From Paenibacillus silagei (GTDB lineage Bacteria > Bacillota > Bacilli > Paenibacillales > Paenibacillaceae): DNA of 64,000 bases. The DNA lies in assembly GCF_017874735.1 (NCBI RefSeq), contig NZ_JAGGLV010000009.1:186001-250000 (forward strand), in the 5' to 3' direction. Position 1 is the stretch's first letter; every line of letters starts with the position of its first letter. Shown here piece after piece: positions 34,674 to 43,006 of this stretch. The notes under the pieces were generated by a model. The model searched no databases, had not been told where the DNA came from, and saw only the letters and a program-made list of their open reading frames with translations. Made by a program: the position numbers and the translations under genes.

Positions 34674-34714
34674 CTTCGATGGATATTCAGGTACTTTGCG
34701 GGGACCCCAAAACA
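34651..34714. repeat. 64-bp hairpin repeat, copy 2
   Basis: Same element and orientation as 32651-32714 (57/64 identical). It overlaps the last codons of the subtilase gene, whose stop TAG is in the loop. It could form a hairpin at the end of that transcript, but no T run follows. Confidence 0.85.
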
Positions 34715-34750
34715 AAATAACCGGCACCGTAACCAACCGGTAACCGCTCC

Positions 34751-36076
34751 TTATTCCACGGGGAGCGGTTGCTCACCCGCCAGACACGGCCATAGCTGCC
34801 GTGCCCAAGCTAACAACTCCTCGTCTTCTCCATATCTTCCTATACACTGGAAGCCTAGCGGCATGCCTTCAAGCGTTGCCGCAGGCAGACTGACCGTGGG
34901 CACTCCCGCGAAGCCCCAGACCGCAGGCATCCCTGCCCAGCCCGTATTCCGCTCCTCATTCTTCGGCGCAGTCCCCCCTTGGGCCGGAGAGACCCACAGA
35001 TCGATTCCCTCTTGTTCCATAAGCTCCATTAGATCCTGCCTCAGCTCCCTTTGCCGGGTTCGGTACTGCTCCAGCTCCTCCTCCGGAATCTGCTGCCCTC
35101 TAAGGATCGCTTCCTGCACGGGAAGACCGTATTCCGCTCTATGCTCCGTGAATCTATGCTCATGCTCCCGTGCCAGCTCACCCTCAATGAAACGCAGCAT
35201 CGCATTTCCGTAGATGAGTTCATCCTCCCACGGCATTTGGACGTAACGGACTTCATATCCAAGCTGTTCAAGCCCTGTGATCTGAGCCCCGAACAGCCCT
35301 TTGACTTCCGCGCTCATCAGCTCCATATAGACTCCCTTGGGAATACCCAGAACCGGCTTGCGGGGCATTGGGGCAGCAGGAGCCTCCCAGTCCGGGACAA
35401 GCAAGGCCGCCGCAGCCTCCATATCAGGCAGGTTTTGTGTGAAGAACCCTACTGTGTCAAAAGACGGCGAGAACAGCAGCACCCCATCCAGCGGAACCCT
35501 CCCGTAGCTGGGCTTGAAGCCGACCACTCCGCAAAAGGACGCCGGGGCGATCACCGAACGCAGCGTCTGTGTGCCCACTGTCAGCGGACAGAGCCCCGCA
35601 GCCACCGCTGCAGCGGAGCCTGCACTGGAACCTCCTGGAGTATGCCCGGTATTATGCGGATTAAGCGTAGCAATCGGCCCGTTATAAGCGAATTCCTCGG
35701 TCACCGTCTTGCCTGCAATCACGGCCCCTAGGGCACGCAGCTTAGCGACCAGAGATCCCTGGGCACCGGCTAACAGCTCAGCGGATAGTTGTGATCCCGC
35801 CCGGGTCGGCAGGCCGTCTACATGCAGCAGATCCTTAATGCCCACAGGAATGCCGAAGAGGGCCGGTTTACGCTCATCTCCGCTGTAGGTACGTTGCAGC
35901 AGAGCTTTTTCCGAATCCAGACGCCCTTCAGCCTCATCCTCAGGGACAAATGCATGGATATGCGGCTCAACCTGTCTGTAACGCTCCAAGTACGGGTCAA
36001 GCACAGTTTCGGGTGAATATCCGGGTTCGTGAATCCGGCTCATCATTTCTGTCAGGGATACCTTGTGAAGCAGCAT
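34751..36076 (-). CDS. Amidase signature family protein
   Basis: A 441-residue amidase. The catalytic Lys is in GIPVGIKDLLHV, the Ser in GHTPGGSSAGSAAAV, and the nucleophile region is TVGTQTLRSVIAPASFCG. In most members the last segment reads GGSxRxPA; here Leu-Arg precedes the Ser, a variant also known in some amidases. It hydrolyses amide or ester bonds of unknown substrate. GGAGATGATC precedes the ATG at 36076; an in-frame ATG 11 codons earlier is less supported. A hairpin (AACCGCTCC/GGAGCGGTT, 34742-34770) overlaps its 3' end. Confidence 0.9.
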   Translation of the reverse strand: MLLHKVSLTEMMSRIHEPGYSPETVLDPYLERYRQVEPHIHAFVPEDEAEGRLDSEKALLQRTYSGDERKPALFGIPVGIKDLLHVDGLPTRAGSQLSAELLAGAQGSLVAKLRALGAVIAGKTVTEEFAYNGPIATLNPHNTGHTPGGSSAGSAAAVAAGLCPLTVGTQTLRSVIAPASFCGVVGFKPSYGRVPLDGVLLFSPSFDTVGFFTQNLPDMEAAAALLVPDWEAPAAPMPRKPVLGIPKGVYMELMSAEVKGLFGAQITGLEQLGYEVRYVQMPWEDELIYGNAMLRFIEGELAREHEHRFTEHRAEYGLPVQEAILRGQQIPEEELEQYRTRQRELRQDLMELMEQEGIDLWVSPAQGGTAPKNEERNTGWAGMPAVWGFAGVPTVSLPAATLEGMPLGFQCIGRYGEDEELLAWARQLWPCLAGEQPLPVE

Positions 36077-36233
36077 AAGATCATCTCCATGGAAGATTAT
36101 GTATAGCATTTGGCTTATTACGGTTCAGTCTGCAAAAGGTAACAGAAATCCCCAACCTTACTTAGCACCAAAAAAGCCACCCGGGCCGCTTTCCCTCCAA
36201 GATGGCTTTCATAACCCCTATCACCAGAGATTC

Positions 36234-36689
36234 CTAAAGCTCTTCTTCTTTTTGCTCCCCGTCCTGCTTATACTCATACAGCTTCTGATTAAGCTGCTTG
36301 GCTTCCCGCTTCCCGTCGATGTGCATCATCGCGTACACCATACTTTTGACCACCAGAATGACAATGACGAATGGCACCAGCACTCCCTTATCCATCAGCG
36401 GGCCATCCGCGAACAGCCACAGCCAGAGAATTACCAATACATCAGCAAGGATGAAGCAGAGGTAGAAGCTGATCATCTGCACTTTGGGATCAACCTCATA
36501 CGTATTCACCAGCGCATAGCGGAAGCAGGTAAATGCCGCAGCCCCCAGGAACAATTGCACCAGCAGCGAGCCCCGGATCATCTCCGTTGAGTTCAGAGCC
36601 AGCACAACCGCCGCGAGTACCATCAGACCCCCGCAAGCCACCAGCAGATCCTTCACGAACAAAGACACATACTTTCTGGTTGTAATCAT
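36234..36689 (-). CDS. DUF3021 family membrane protein
   Basis: A 151-residue protein with four hydrophobic helices (about 12-33, 43-60, 72-93, 101-122) and a charged C-terminal tail. It follows a LytTR regulator gene by 34 bp, the usual arrangement for DUF3021 proteins, which probably modulate that regulator at the membrane. TAGGAGGAAAACGC precedes the ATG. Confidence 0.88.
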   Translation of the reverse strand: MITTRKYVSLFVKDLLVACGGLMVLAAVVLALNSTEMIRGSLLVQLFLGAAAFTCFRYALVNTYEVDPKVQMISFYLCFILADVLVILWLWLFADGPLMDKGVLVPFVIVILVVKSMVYAMMHIDGKREAKQLNQKLYEYKQDGEQKEEEL

Positions 36690-36723
36690 GCGTTTTCCTC
36701 CTAGTCAAGTTTGGACAGCACAG

Positions 36724-37161
36724 CTATAACCCTAACTTCCGTTTGAGCACCGGGACGTATTGTCTGGAGATGTAGACCTTCTCACCGTTGTGCAGCAGCG
36801 CCTCGTATCTTCCGTAGAGCACCGGGCGGAGCGACTCGATCTTGGCCACATTCAGGATGCTGGATTTGGATGCCCTGAAAAAATCGCCAGACTCATACTC
36901 CGTCTCCAGCTCATACAGCTTTAGCCTTGACTCATACACCTTCTCCTGGCAGTAGATGAACACCTTATGATCCACCGCCTCGAAATAATAGACCTCATGC
37001 GGATGGATGATGTGCATTTGCAGCCCGTTCATACCAATCAGCTTCCTTGCGCCTGCGTTCACCGAGTAGATCAGCCCCAGCAAGGCTTCATCCGGGTCGT
37101 TGCACCTGAGAATAATTTCAGGCTCCCCGCCCTCCGGCACCTGCTCAATCGTGATTTTCAC
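36724..37161 (-). CDS. LytTR-type DNA-binding transcriptional regulator
   Basis: A 145-residue protein. A short N-terminal region is followed by a LytTR domain at about 50-145 (EVYYFEAVDHKVFIYCQEKV, SGDFFRASKSSILNVAKI, NGEKVYISRQYVPVLKRKL). It has no receiver domain, as usual for the form paired with DUF3021. The GTG start at 37161 lies 8 bp after AGGAGG; the long upstream frame has no support. Confidence 0.9.
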   Translation of the reverse strand: MKITIEQVPEGGEPEIILRCNDPDEALLGLIYSVNAGARKLIGMNGLQMHIIHPHEVYYFEAVDHKVFIYCQEKVYESRLKLYELETEYESGDFFRASKSSILNVAKIESLRPVLYGRYEALLHNGEKVYISRQYVPVLKRKLGL

Positions 37162-37370
37162 CGCCACCGCCTCCTGCCTTCTCTCCCTACAGCTACAGTA
37201 TATTTTTGTAAAATGACTTATACAATGGCCTTTTCGCAAGCTGCACTCTAGCGGCTTCAAGCTGCAATAACGGAATCTCAGTCCGCAACCTCGTCTGCAA
37301 TTGGCTACACTTCTAATGGGTCCGTCTAATTTAGAGGATTCAGTCGAGAATGGCGTATCATCTGAGCAGC

Positions 37371-37399
37371 AAAAAACCCGCAGATCAGCTCTGCGGGTT
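37371..37399 (-). terminator. Terminator of the CD3324-family gene
   Basis: AACCCGCAGA and TCTGCGGGTT form a 10-bp perfect stem with a 5-nt loop, followed on the minus strand by TTTTGC. It overlaps the last codons of the gene. Confidence 0.8.
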
Positions 37400-37660
37400 C
37401 TTGGAATATACAATTTTGCGGATGCTGTCGATGGATAACCCGTATTGCTCGCACAATTGGTACAACTCTGCACCTTCTTGGAAGCGGCTACGGATCTCAG
37501 CATTGCGGACTTTATAGTAATCGGCTGCCCCTGAGCTTTCGCCCCATTTTCTGCGTTTGCTCTTGCAGGTTGGGATATACAGGGCTTCCCCTTGAATATA
37601 TTGCTGAATCTCCTTCAGCAAGTGGTCTGGCAATAGCTTTGCTGCATTTATACATTGCAT
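37385..37660 (-). CDS. CD3324 family protein
   Basis: A 91-residue protein. MQCINAAKLLPDHLLKEIQQ, then YIPTCKSKRRKWGE, then a C-terminal helix-turn-helix-like segment, ELYQLCEQYGLSIDSIRKIV. The family is widespread in Firmicutes, often near recombinase or regulator genes, and is thought to bind DNA; its function is not established. AAGGAGCGAGCC precedes the ATG. Its 5' leader holds a short ORF and long inverted repeats. Confidence 0.85.
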   Translation of the reverse strand: MQCINAAKLLPDHLLKEIQQYIQGEALYIPTCKSKRRKWGESSGAADYYKVRNAEIRSRFQEGAELYQLCEQYGLSIDSIRKIVYSKNPQS

Positions 37661-37698
37661 CTCTGGCTCGCTCCTTAAAATATATTAATCTTTTAAGG

Positions 37699-37799
37699 GC
37701 AAAGCCTGTGTATAAATAACTGTATTTCTTAAAACATACTACAGGCGAATAAATCCGCTCCATGCCAAGCTTTCGCCTTAGTTATTTCACAGGCTTTGC
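37699..37799 (-). promoter_or_regulatory. Long imperfect inverted repeat in the CD3324 leader
   Basis: GCAAAGCCTGTG (37699-37710) pairs perfectly with CACAGGCTTTGC (37788-37799); AAATAACT and AGTTATTT continue the stem after a 3-nt bulge, giving about 20 bp. An alternative pairing exists between GCTCCATGC (37757-37765) and GCATGGAGC (37798-37806). The two are partly exclusive, as in attenuators. The segment lies in the transcript before the CD3324 gene. Confidence 0.55.
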
Positions 37800-37838
37800 A
37801 TGGAGCGTGCCGTTCACATACTGACTCATCCGAAACAT
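37782..37838 (-). CDS. Possible 18-residue leader peptide
   Basis: MFRMSQYVNGTLHAKPVK, preceded by a strong ribosome binding site GGGAGGTGATGACCC. Its last codons form the 5' arm of the long stem described at 37699-37799, so translation would change the fold. It may instead be a functional microprotein. No homologue is recognised. Confidence 0.4.
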   Translation of the reverse strand: MFRMSQYVNGTLHAKPVK

Positions 37839-37992
37839 GGGTCATCACCTCCCGGGATTCTGGAATTGGTGCAGATTACCTCTATTCTAGAATAATTCCC
37901 ATATCCATTCAACCACTAGACGCTGCTGCACCCACAATTAGCTATAATCAAACTTTACGGCCTGAACATTAGTTTTTTGCGGGCGCCGATTA

Positions 37993-37998
37993 TATAAT
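37993..37998 (+). promoter_or_regulatory. -10 element before pepF
   Basis: TATAAT at 37993-37998, 38 bp before the start codon. No good -35 is seen at the proper distance. Confidence 0.4.
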
Positions 37999-38035
37999 AG
38001 AATCTATATGGTAAAGAAAGGATGGGATACAGCAA

Positions 38036-39727
38036 ATGAAATTCTCAGAATATGTATACGAACGCCCGGATGTGGAGCAATTCAAGCAGGAGTTCACCAC
38101 GCTGCTGAAGGACCTGGAGACAGGCAATCTGGAGGAGCAAAAAGCTGCCGTGGCAGCAATCAATAAGCTGCGCAGCCGCTTCGATACGATGGAGACGCTC
38201 GTGAGTGTCCGCCACTCCATTGATACGGAGGATGCATTTTACAAGGCAGAGCAGGATTATATGGACGAGACCGGGCCGGTAATTCAGGAGTACATCACGG
38301 ATTATTACAGAGCCATCGTCAACTCCAAGTACAGAGCCGAGTTCGAGCAGGAATGGGGAACACAGCTGTTAAGCCTGGCCGAAATCTCACTGCGTACCTT
38401 CAGCCCTGAAGTGATTGAAGATCTGCAGCTGGAGAATAAGCTGTCCTCCGAATACTCCCAATTGATCGCGTCCGCCAAAATCATGTTCCAGGGCGAAGAA
38501 CGCACCTTGGCACAGCTGATTCCGTTCGATTCTTCCACGGACCGTGAAGTTCGCAAAGGCGTATTCGAGGCCCGTAATGCCTTCATGGCAGAGCATGAAC
38601 CCGAATTCGACCGGATCTATGACGAGCTGGTGAAGGTCCGGGCGGGAATCGCTGCCAAGCTGGGATACAAGAGCTTCGTGGAGCTCGGGTATGACCGGAT
38701 GGGACGTACCGATTATAATGCTGAGATGGTAGCAGGCTTCCGCAAGCAGGTGCATGAGCATATCGTGCCGGTTGCGGGGAAGCTGAAGCAGCGCCAGCGC
38801 GAACGCCTTCAGCTGGACGGACTGAAATTTTACGATGAGGGTATTAAGTTCAATTCCGGCAACGCTACCCCTAAGGGAGACCCGGACTGGATCGTGGCGA
38901 ATGGTGCGAAGATGTACCAGGAGATGTCCCCGGAGACCGGTGAATTCTTCAGCTTCATGCAGGAGAACGGGCTGATGGATCTGGTCAGCAAAAAAGGCAA
39001 GGAATTCGGCGGCTACTGCACCTTCTTCAGCGACTACCGTGCTCCGTTTATTTTCTCCAACTTCAATGGAACCTCCGGCGATATCGACGTGCTGACCCAT
39101 GAGGTCGGGCACGCGTTCCAAGCGTATTCCAGCCGGAATATGGAGGTTCCTGAATATACGTTCCCGACCTCCGAAGCCGCTGAGATTCATTCGATGAGTA
39201 TGGAGTTCTTCGCCTGGCCATGGATGGACCTGTTCTTCAAGGAGGAGGCGGACAAGTACCGTTTCAACCACCTGGCGGACAGTTTGGAGTTCATTCCTTA
39301 TGGCGTATCTGTCGATGAATTCCAGCATTTTGTGTACGAGCATCCGGAAGCTACGCCGCAGGAACGCAAACAGGCTTGGCGGGACATAGAACGGAAATAC
39401 CTGCCGCACCGTGACTATGACGGTAATGCTTATCTGGAGCAAGGCGGCTTCTGGCACAAGCAGGCCCATATCTTCCGCTCCCCGTTCTACTATATCGACT
39501 ATACCCTGGCCCAGCTCTGCGCCTTCCAGTTCTGGAAACGCTCGAATGAGGACTTCGCCTCGGCCTGGCCGGATTATCTGAAGCTCTGCCAGGCCGGTGG
39601 CAGCCGCTCCTTCACGGAGCTGGTGAAGCTTGCCGGATTAACCTCCCCGTTCGAGGATGGCTGCATCGGCTCCGTCATCGGAGAGATTGAGGGCTGGCTG
39701 AACAGCATAGACGATAAGGCGCTGTAG
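38036..39727 (+). CDS. M3 family oligoendopeptidase (PepF-type)
   Basis: A 563-residue cytosolic metallopeptidase cleaving short peptides. The zinc site is His355-Glu356-x-x-His359 in LTHEVGHAFQ, with the third ligand Glu in EAAEIHSMSMEFF. The C-terminal substrate-binding His/Tyr region reads SPFYYIDYTLAQLCAFQFW. GGATGGGATACAGC precedes the ATG. It is followed by a strong terminator. Confidence 0.94.
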   Translation: MKFSEYVYERPDVEQFKQEFTTLLKDLETGNLEEQKAAVAAINKLRSRFDTMETLVSVRHSIDTEDAFYKAEQDYMDETGPVIQEYITDYYRAIVNSKYRAEFEQEWGTQLLSLAEISLRTFSPEVIEDLQLENKLSSEYSQLIASAKIMFQGEERTLAQLIPFDSSTDREVRKGVFEARNAFMAEHEPEFDRIYDELVKVRAGIAAKLGYKSFVELGYDRMGRTDYNAEMVAGFRKQVHEHIVPVAGKLKQRQRERLQLDGLKFYDEGIKFNSGNATPKGDPDWIVANGAKMYQEMSPETGEFFSFMQENGLMDLVSKKGKEFGGYCTFFSDYRAPFIFSNFNGTSGDIDVLTHEVGHAFQAYSSRNMEVPEYTFPTSEAAEIHSMSMEFFAWPWMDLFFKEEADKYRFNHLADSLEFIPYGVSVDEFQHFVYEHPEATPQERKQAWRDIERKYLPHRDYDGNAYLEQGGFWHKQAHIFRSPFYYIDYTLAQLCAFQFWKRSNEDFASAWPDYLKLCQAGGSRSFTELVKLAGLTSPFEDGCIGSVIGEIEGWLNSIDDKAL

Positions 39728-39792
39728 GGACTGGGATTCATACACCGAATACAATTAAGTTATATTCACCATCAAGCGTAGCGTCAACTATT

Positions 39793-39845
39793 AGGGGCTG
39801 TCCCAAGTAGCCAGTTCACGGCTTCGGGACAGCCCCTTATTTTAA
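39793..39845 (+). terminator. Terminator after the oligoendopeptidase gene
   Basis: AGGGGCTGTCCC and GGGACAGCCCCT form a 12-bp perfect stem, followed by TATTTT. Confidence 0.85.
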
Positions 39846-39870
39846 GTTGGATCAACATGAACCCTCCTTC

Positions 39871-40287
39871 TTATTTCTTCTTCCGCTTCTCTGCAGCCTG
39901 CTGCTGATTCTCTTCCACTCTGAACTTGACGATTCTGGCAATGAGATCATAGGGGAGCGGCTCCTTGATGGGGAACTGTACCGAACCCTTGGCTCCTTTG
40001 TACTGCGCTAGTTCCTCCTTGAAGGCTTCGATTCCACTGGGTGCCGGGTAGAACCCAATATGCGTCTTGTAGGCGGCAATATGCACCAGATTCTTATGCA
40101 GGAACCAGGTCGGCATCTGATAGCTGATCTTCTCCACTGCCTCCGGCGCGGCTTCCGAAATGACCTTACGCAAGCTCTGCAGAAGCTCCTGGATCTCCGG
40201 TGCAAAGGCGGCAATATACTGGTCTACCGATTCATAGGTAACTTTATTCTTTTCCACTTCGGCTTCATCTCCCTTGGGTTGGTTCAA
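39871..40287 (-). CDS. DUF1801 family protein (iron chaperone/YdhG-like)
   Basis: A protein of up to 138 residues. The domain spans about 17-125, with SVDQYIAAFAPEIQELLQSL, ISYQMPTWFLHKNLVHIAAY and HIGFYPAPSGIEAF. A lysine-rich tail follows. A TTG start at 40287 would overlap the previous stop (TTGA); a GTG at 40257, 11 bp after AAGGGAG, is an equally good start. A role in iron-sulfur or Fur-regulated processes has been proposed for relatives but is not shown here. Confidence 0.85.
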   Translation of the reverse strand: MNQPKGDEAEVEKNKVTYESVDQYIAAFAPEIQELLQSLRKVISEAAPEAVEKISYQMPTWFLHKNLVHIAAYKTHIGFYPAPSGIEAFKEELAQYKGAKGSVQFPIKEPLPYDLIARIVKFRVEENQQQAAEKRKKK

Positions 40288-41306
40288 AGATCTTCAAGCC
40301 ATTGCAGGCATACCGGAATGAATCCAGCATAGTCATTCAATGCTTGCAGGGTAGGCAGCACCTGACTCGTTCCAAGCTCCCGCTCGGTCGCATCCGGTCC
40401 TTCCAGGCCCAGAGACCGCCGGAGGCTATACTCCAGCCAGCCTATTTTGCCGTGGAAGCCGCTGCTTAACACCTCGGGCCAGGGATCAGTAATTTCTCCC
40501 CCTTGATTACGGTAAGCATGGATTACTGCACAGAAATCTGCCTTGCGGATGTGACCACTCTCAAAGTCTGACCAATAGAGAGCTACTTCCATCAGCTCCT
40601 GCGCCGGGTTAACCCAGCCTGCGGCCTCCCAGTCAATGATCACGGGCTGGCCTTCAGAGCTCCACATTACATTCTTCGGGTCCAGATCCCGGTGGCTGAT
40701 GACTATGTTCCCGCGAAGGACCGCCATAGCGGCATTGACCTGCTTTTCATAGCAGCTTAGCTTATCCAGATTAGCCTTAAGGGGTGCAGCCCATGGTAGG
40801 CCCATAGCTTCGCCCTGCAAGGCATACCCTTGCCAATCTGTCCGTAATTCCTCCGCTGTGCTGTCCCTTTGAAGCTCGTTGTGAAGAGAAGCGAAGTCCG
40901 ATGCATGGATGTCAGCCAGAGCTTGTCCGATCAGAATGCATTGCTCCAGCCCCGCTTCAGCCGCAGAGATGGAACGGCCTTCTATCCAAGGGAACAGCAA
41001 ATAATATTGCCCATCCGCTTCATGTATACAGTTTCCTTCATGCAGCAGTGCAGGAAGTGCGTTCACTCCCTGGCTGCGGGCCAGCATGGCTACCTTTTCG
41101 GCTGCTATCATATTGTTCATCACAGCTTCCTTCCGCATCAGCTGCGGGTTAAGCGCCTTCACTGCATACTCTGCCTGATTCGTGGTCACACGATACATCC
41201 GGTGGAGGAAACCGCCGGAGATTTGCTCTGGCACACCACTCAGTAAGCCCAACTTATATGTAGCACACAGCTTTTCAAAATTCAAATTGTAATTCGTAAG
41301 CGTCAT
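40284..41306 (-). CDS. Aminoglycoside phosphotransferase/kinase-like family protein
   Basis: A 340-residue protein-kinase-fold small-molecule phosphotransferase. The ATP-site Lys is in AEYAVKAL, the catalytic Brenner motif is ISHRDLDPKNVMW, and the metal-binding Asp is in VIIDWEAAG. The family includes antibiotic, choline and homoserine kinases, so the substrate is open. The ATG at 41306 overlaps the esterase stop (ATGA) and GGGAGG lies 11 bp upstream. It is the middle gene of a three-gene operon. Confidence 0.87.
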   Translation of the reverse strand: MTLTNYNLNFEKLCATYKLGLLSGVPEQISGGFLHRMYRVTTNQAEYAVKALNPQLMRKEAVMNNMIAAEKVAMLARSQGVNALPALLHEGNCIHEADGQYYLLFPWIEGRSISAAEAGLEQCILIGQALADIHASDFASLHNELQRDSTAEELRTDWQGYALQGEAMGLPWAAPLKANLDKLSCYEKQVNAAMAVLRGNIVISHRDLDPKNVMWSSEGQPVIIDWEAAGWVNPAQELMEVALYWSDFESGHIRKADFCAVIHAYRNQGGEITDPWPEVLSSGFHGKIGWLEYSLRRSLGLEGPDATERELGTSQVLPTLQALNDYAGFIPVCLQWLEDL

Positions 41307-42235
41307 GATCCATCTGTCCTCCCGGCATAGAACTTCAAATATTCGTCCATGTGGCTCTTCCAATAGTCCCCGTCATGCTGGCCTGCTCTGAGGTGATATT
41401 CTACCGGCACGCCCTTCTCCTTAAGCAGGGTATACAGCTGCTCCGTGCCTTCATAGAACCGGTAGCTATCCTCCGCCCCGCAGTCCAGGTAGATACTCAA
41501 CTTCGATAAGTCCCTGTTCTGCGCCAAAAGAAGCGGGTCACGCTCCTGCCGCAGCGCTTCCGTCGGATAGAGAAACTGGACCAGGCCGTTCTCGCCTCCG
41601 GCAAGAGACCAGTCATCCAGGAACAGCGCCGGGCTATGCCCGCCAACCCTGCTATAGACATCGCTATGCAAAAACGCCGAATGCAGGCTGATAAAACCTC
41701 CCATCGATATACCGCCAATATAGCGGGAATCGCGCTCAGCCAGAGTTTTGAAATGTGAATCTGTATACTCCACAACATCCTTGACCAGATAATCCTCATA
41801 ACGTTCACCGCTGGGCGCTGCGGGATCACCCGGATTAGCTACAGCATTCAGCCCATAGCTGTTGTCCTTCTGGGGAGCGACGATAATAAGCGGCTCGATT
41901 TGACCGGCTTCAATCAGTCGTTCTGCTTTCTGCTGAAGGTTCAGTCCGTCAAAAATATCCGTCTCCCGGCTGCCGTAGCCATGGATGAAATAGAGCACCG
42001 GATAACGCTGAGAGGCATTATACCCTGCAGGAAGATAGACACTGAGCCGCATATCCCGGTCGAGGGTCTCGCTGTGAAAAACCAGATTCTGTACGCCCGG
42101 GCTTTGCAGCGGTGCCGTCTCAACCTTGTCTGATGCCCCTTGAGAGTCTTCGCCTGAGTTCCGTGAACAACCACCCAGCACTATATACAGTATGATCAGA
42201 AGCAGATACAGGCAGGAGCTTCGAGAACCTTTCAT
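41303..42235 (-). CDS. Lipoprotein esterase (esterase D/feruloyl esterase-like)
   Basis: A 310-residue alpha/beta hydrolase of the putative esterase family. The N-terminal lipobox VLGGC predicts lipidation at Cys23. The fold begins LSVYLPAGYNASQRYPVLYF and contains IHGYGSR. The nucleophile elbow is GGISMGGF with Ser, a likely Asp is in YLDCGAEDS, and the His is in RAGQHDGDYW. It is anchored outside the membrane and may de-esterify polysaccharides or siderophores. GGGAGGCGG precedes the ATG. Confidence 0.88.
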   Translation of the reverse strand: MKGSRSSCLYLLLIILYIVLGGCSRNSGEDSQGASDKVETAPLQSPGVQNLVFHSETLDRDMRLSVYLPAGYNASQRYPVLYFIHGYGSRETDIFDGLNLQQKAERLIEAGQIEPLIIVAPQKDNSYGLNAVANPGDPAAPSGERYEDYLVKDVVEYTDSHFKTLAERDSRYIGGISMGGFISLHSAFLHSDVYSRVGGHSPALFLDDWSLAGGENGLVQFLYPTEALRQERDPLLLAQNRDLSKLSIYLDCGAEDSYRFYEGTEQLYTLLKEKGVPVEYHLRAGQHDGDYWKSHMDEYLKFYAGRTDGS

Positions 42236-42473
42236 ATCGACCGCCTCCCGTTCTCCGCCACAATCGTAGCGCTTACAATTAACAGTACCACAATTCTGGA
42301 TATTTATAGTAGTACAATTATAGCGCTTGGCTGCGGCCTGTTTGTCACTGGTTGGCCTAACTGATATGTGTTTTAATAAAAATCAATCGTTTTTCCGGTT
42401 AGCTCCGTCTTACTTATGAAAACATATTTAAAGGACGACTTCTTCCATAGACCAACACAATAAGGAAGAGGGG

Positions 42474-42986
42474 ATGGTGAATGGGGGGAAGACAATGAAC
42501 AAAGCCAATACAGCAGATCTGGCGCTGATGGATGAAGAGGTGTTCTTCGAGCGGCTTGCAAGTGAGCACCGTAAACTGTATGCGCTCGCGTACAGCTATC
42601 TGCGCTCAGAAGCAGATGCCCTGGAAGCGGTGCAGGAAGCCTCGTGCCGGGCCTGGATGAAGCGTAAACAGCTTAAGAACGAGCAGGCCTTCACACCGTG
42701 GCTGCTCCGGATTACCATCAACTGCTGCATGGATGAGCTAAGGCGTAAAAAACGCGTTGTGCTGACAGAGAAACTGGAGGAGGAGCCCCAGGAGATGAGG
42801 AGCAGCGACCGTCTCGATCTGGAGCGGGCGATGAGCCGGATGAAGCCGAAATACCGGCATGCTGTGATGCTCAAGTATTACCAGGATATGACGACCACTG
42901 AAATTGCCAAGGTACTGAATAAGCCCGAAGGCACGATCAAAACCTGGCTGCGTGAAGGACTTAGGCTGTTGCGGAAATATCTGTGA
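42474..42986 (+). CDS. ECF RNA polymerase sigma factor
   Basis: A 170-residue sigma factor of the SigV/SigW/SigI-like ECF type. Region 2 is at about 25-85 (FERLASEHRKLYALAYSYL, LLRITINCCMDELRRKKR) and region 4 at about 110-165 (MKPKYRHAVMLKYYQDMTTT, KPEGTIKTWLREGLRLL). ATG 42474 is 7 bp after AAGGA; ATG 42495 is an alternative. The downstream gene encodes a DUF4179 membrane protein that is probably its anti-sigma factor, 20 bp away. Confidence 0.92.
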   Translation: MVNGGKTMNKANTADLALMDEEVFFERLASEHRKLYALAYSYLRSEADALEAVQEASCRAWMKRKQLKNEQAFTPWLLRITINCCMDELRRKKRVVLTEKLEEEPQEMRSSDRLDLERAMSRMKPKYRHAVMLKYYQDMTTTEIAKVLNKPEGTIKTWLREGLRLLRKYL

Positions 42987-43006
42987 GCAAATCGGAGGTG
43001 ACAGAA

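Noticed and set aside
37512..37763. 83-codon minus-strand ORF overlapping the CD3324-family gene
   Set aside because: It has no ribosome binding site and lies mostly in the leader and in another frame of the CD3324 gene.
42256..42280. Possible cre (CcpA) site upstream of the esterase gene
   Set aside because: TGTAAGCGCTAC matches only part of the consensus and the last positions disagree.
42400..42440. ECF-type autoregulated promoter before the sigma factor at 42474
   Set aside because: TGAAAAC and CGTC-like motifs are present but in the wrong order or spacing.
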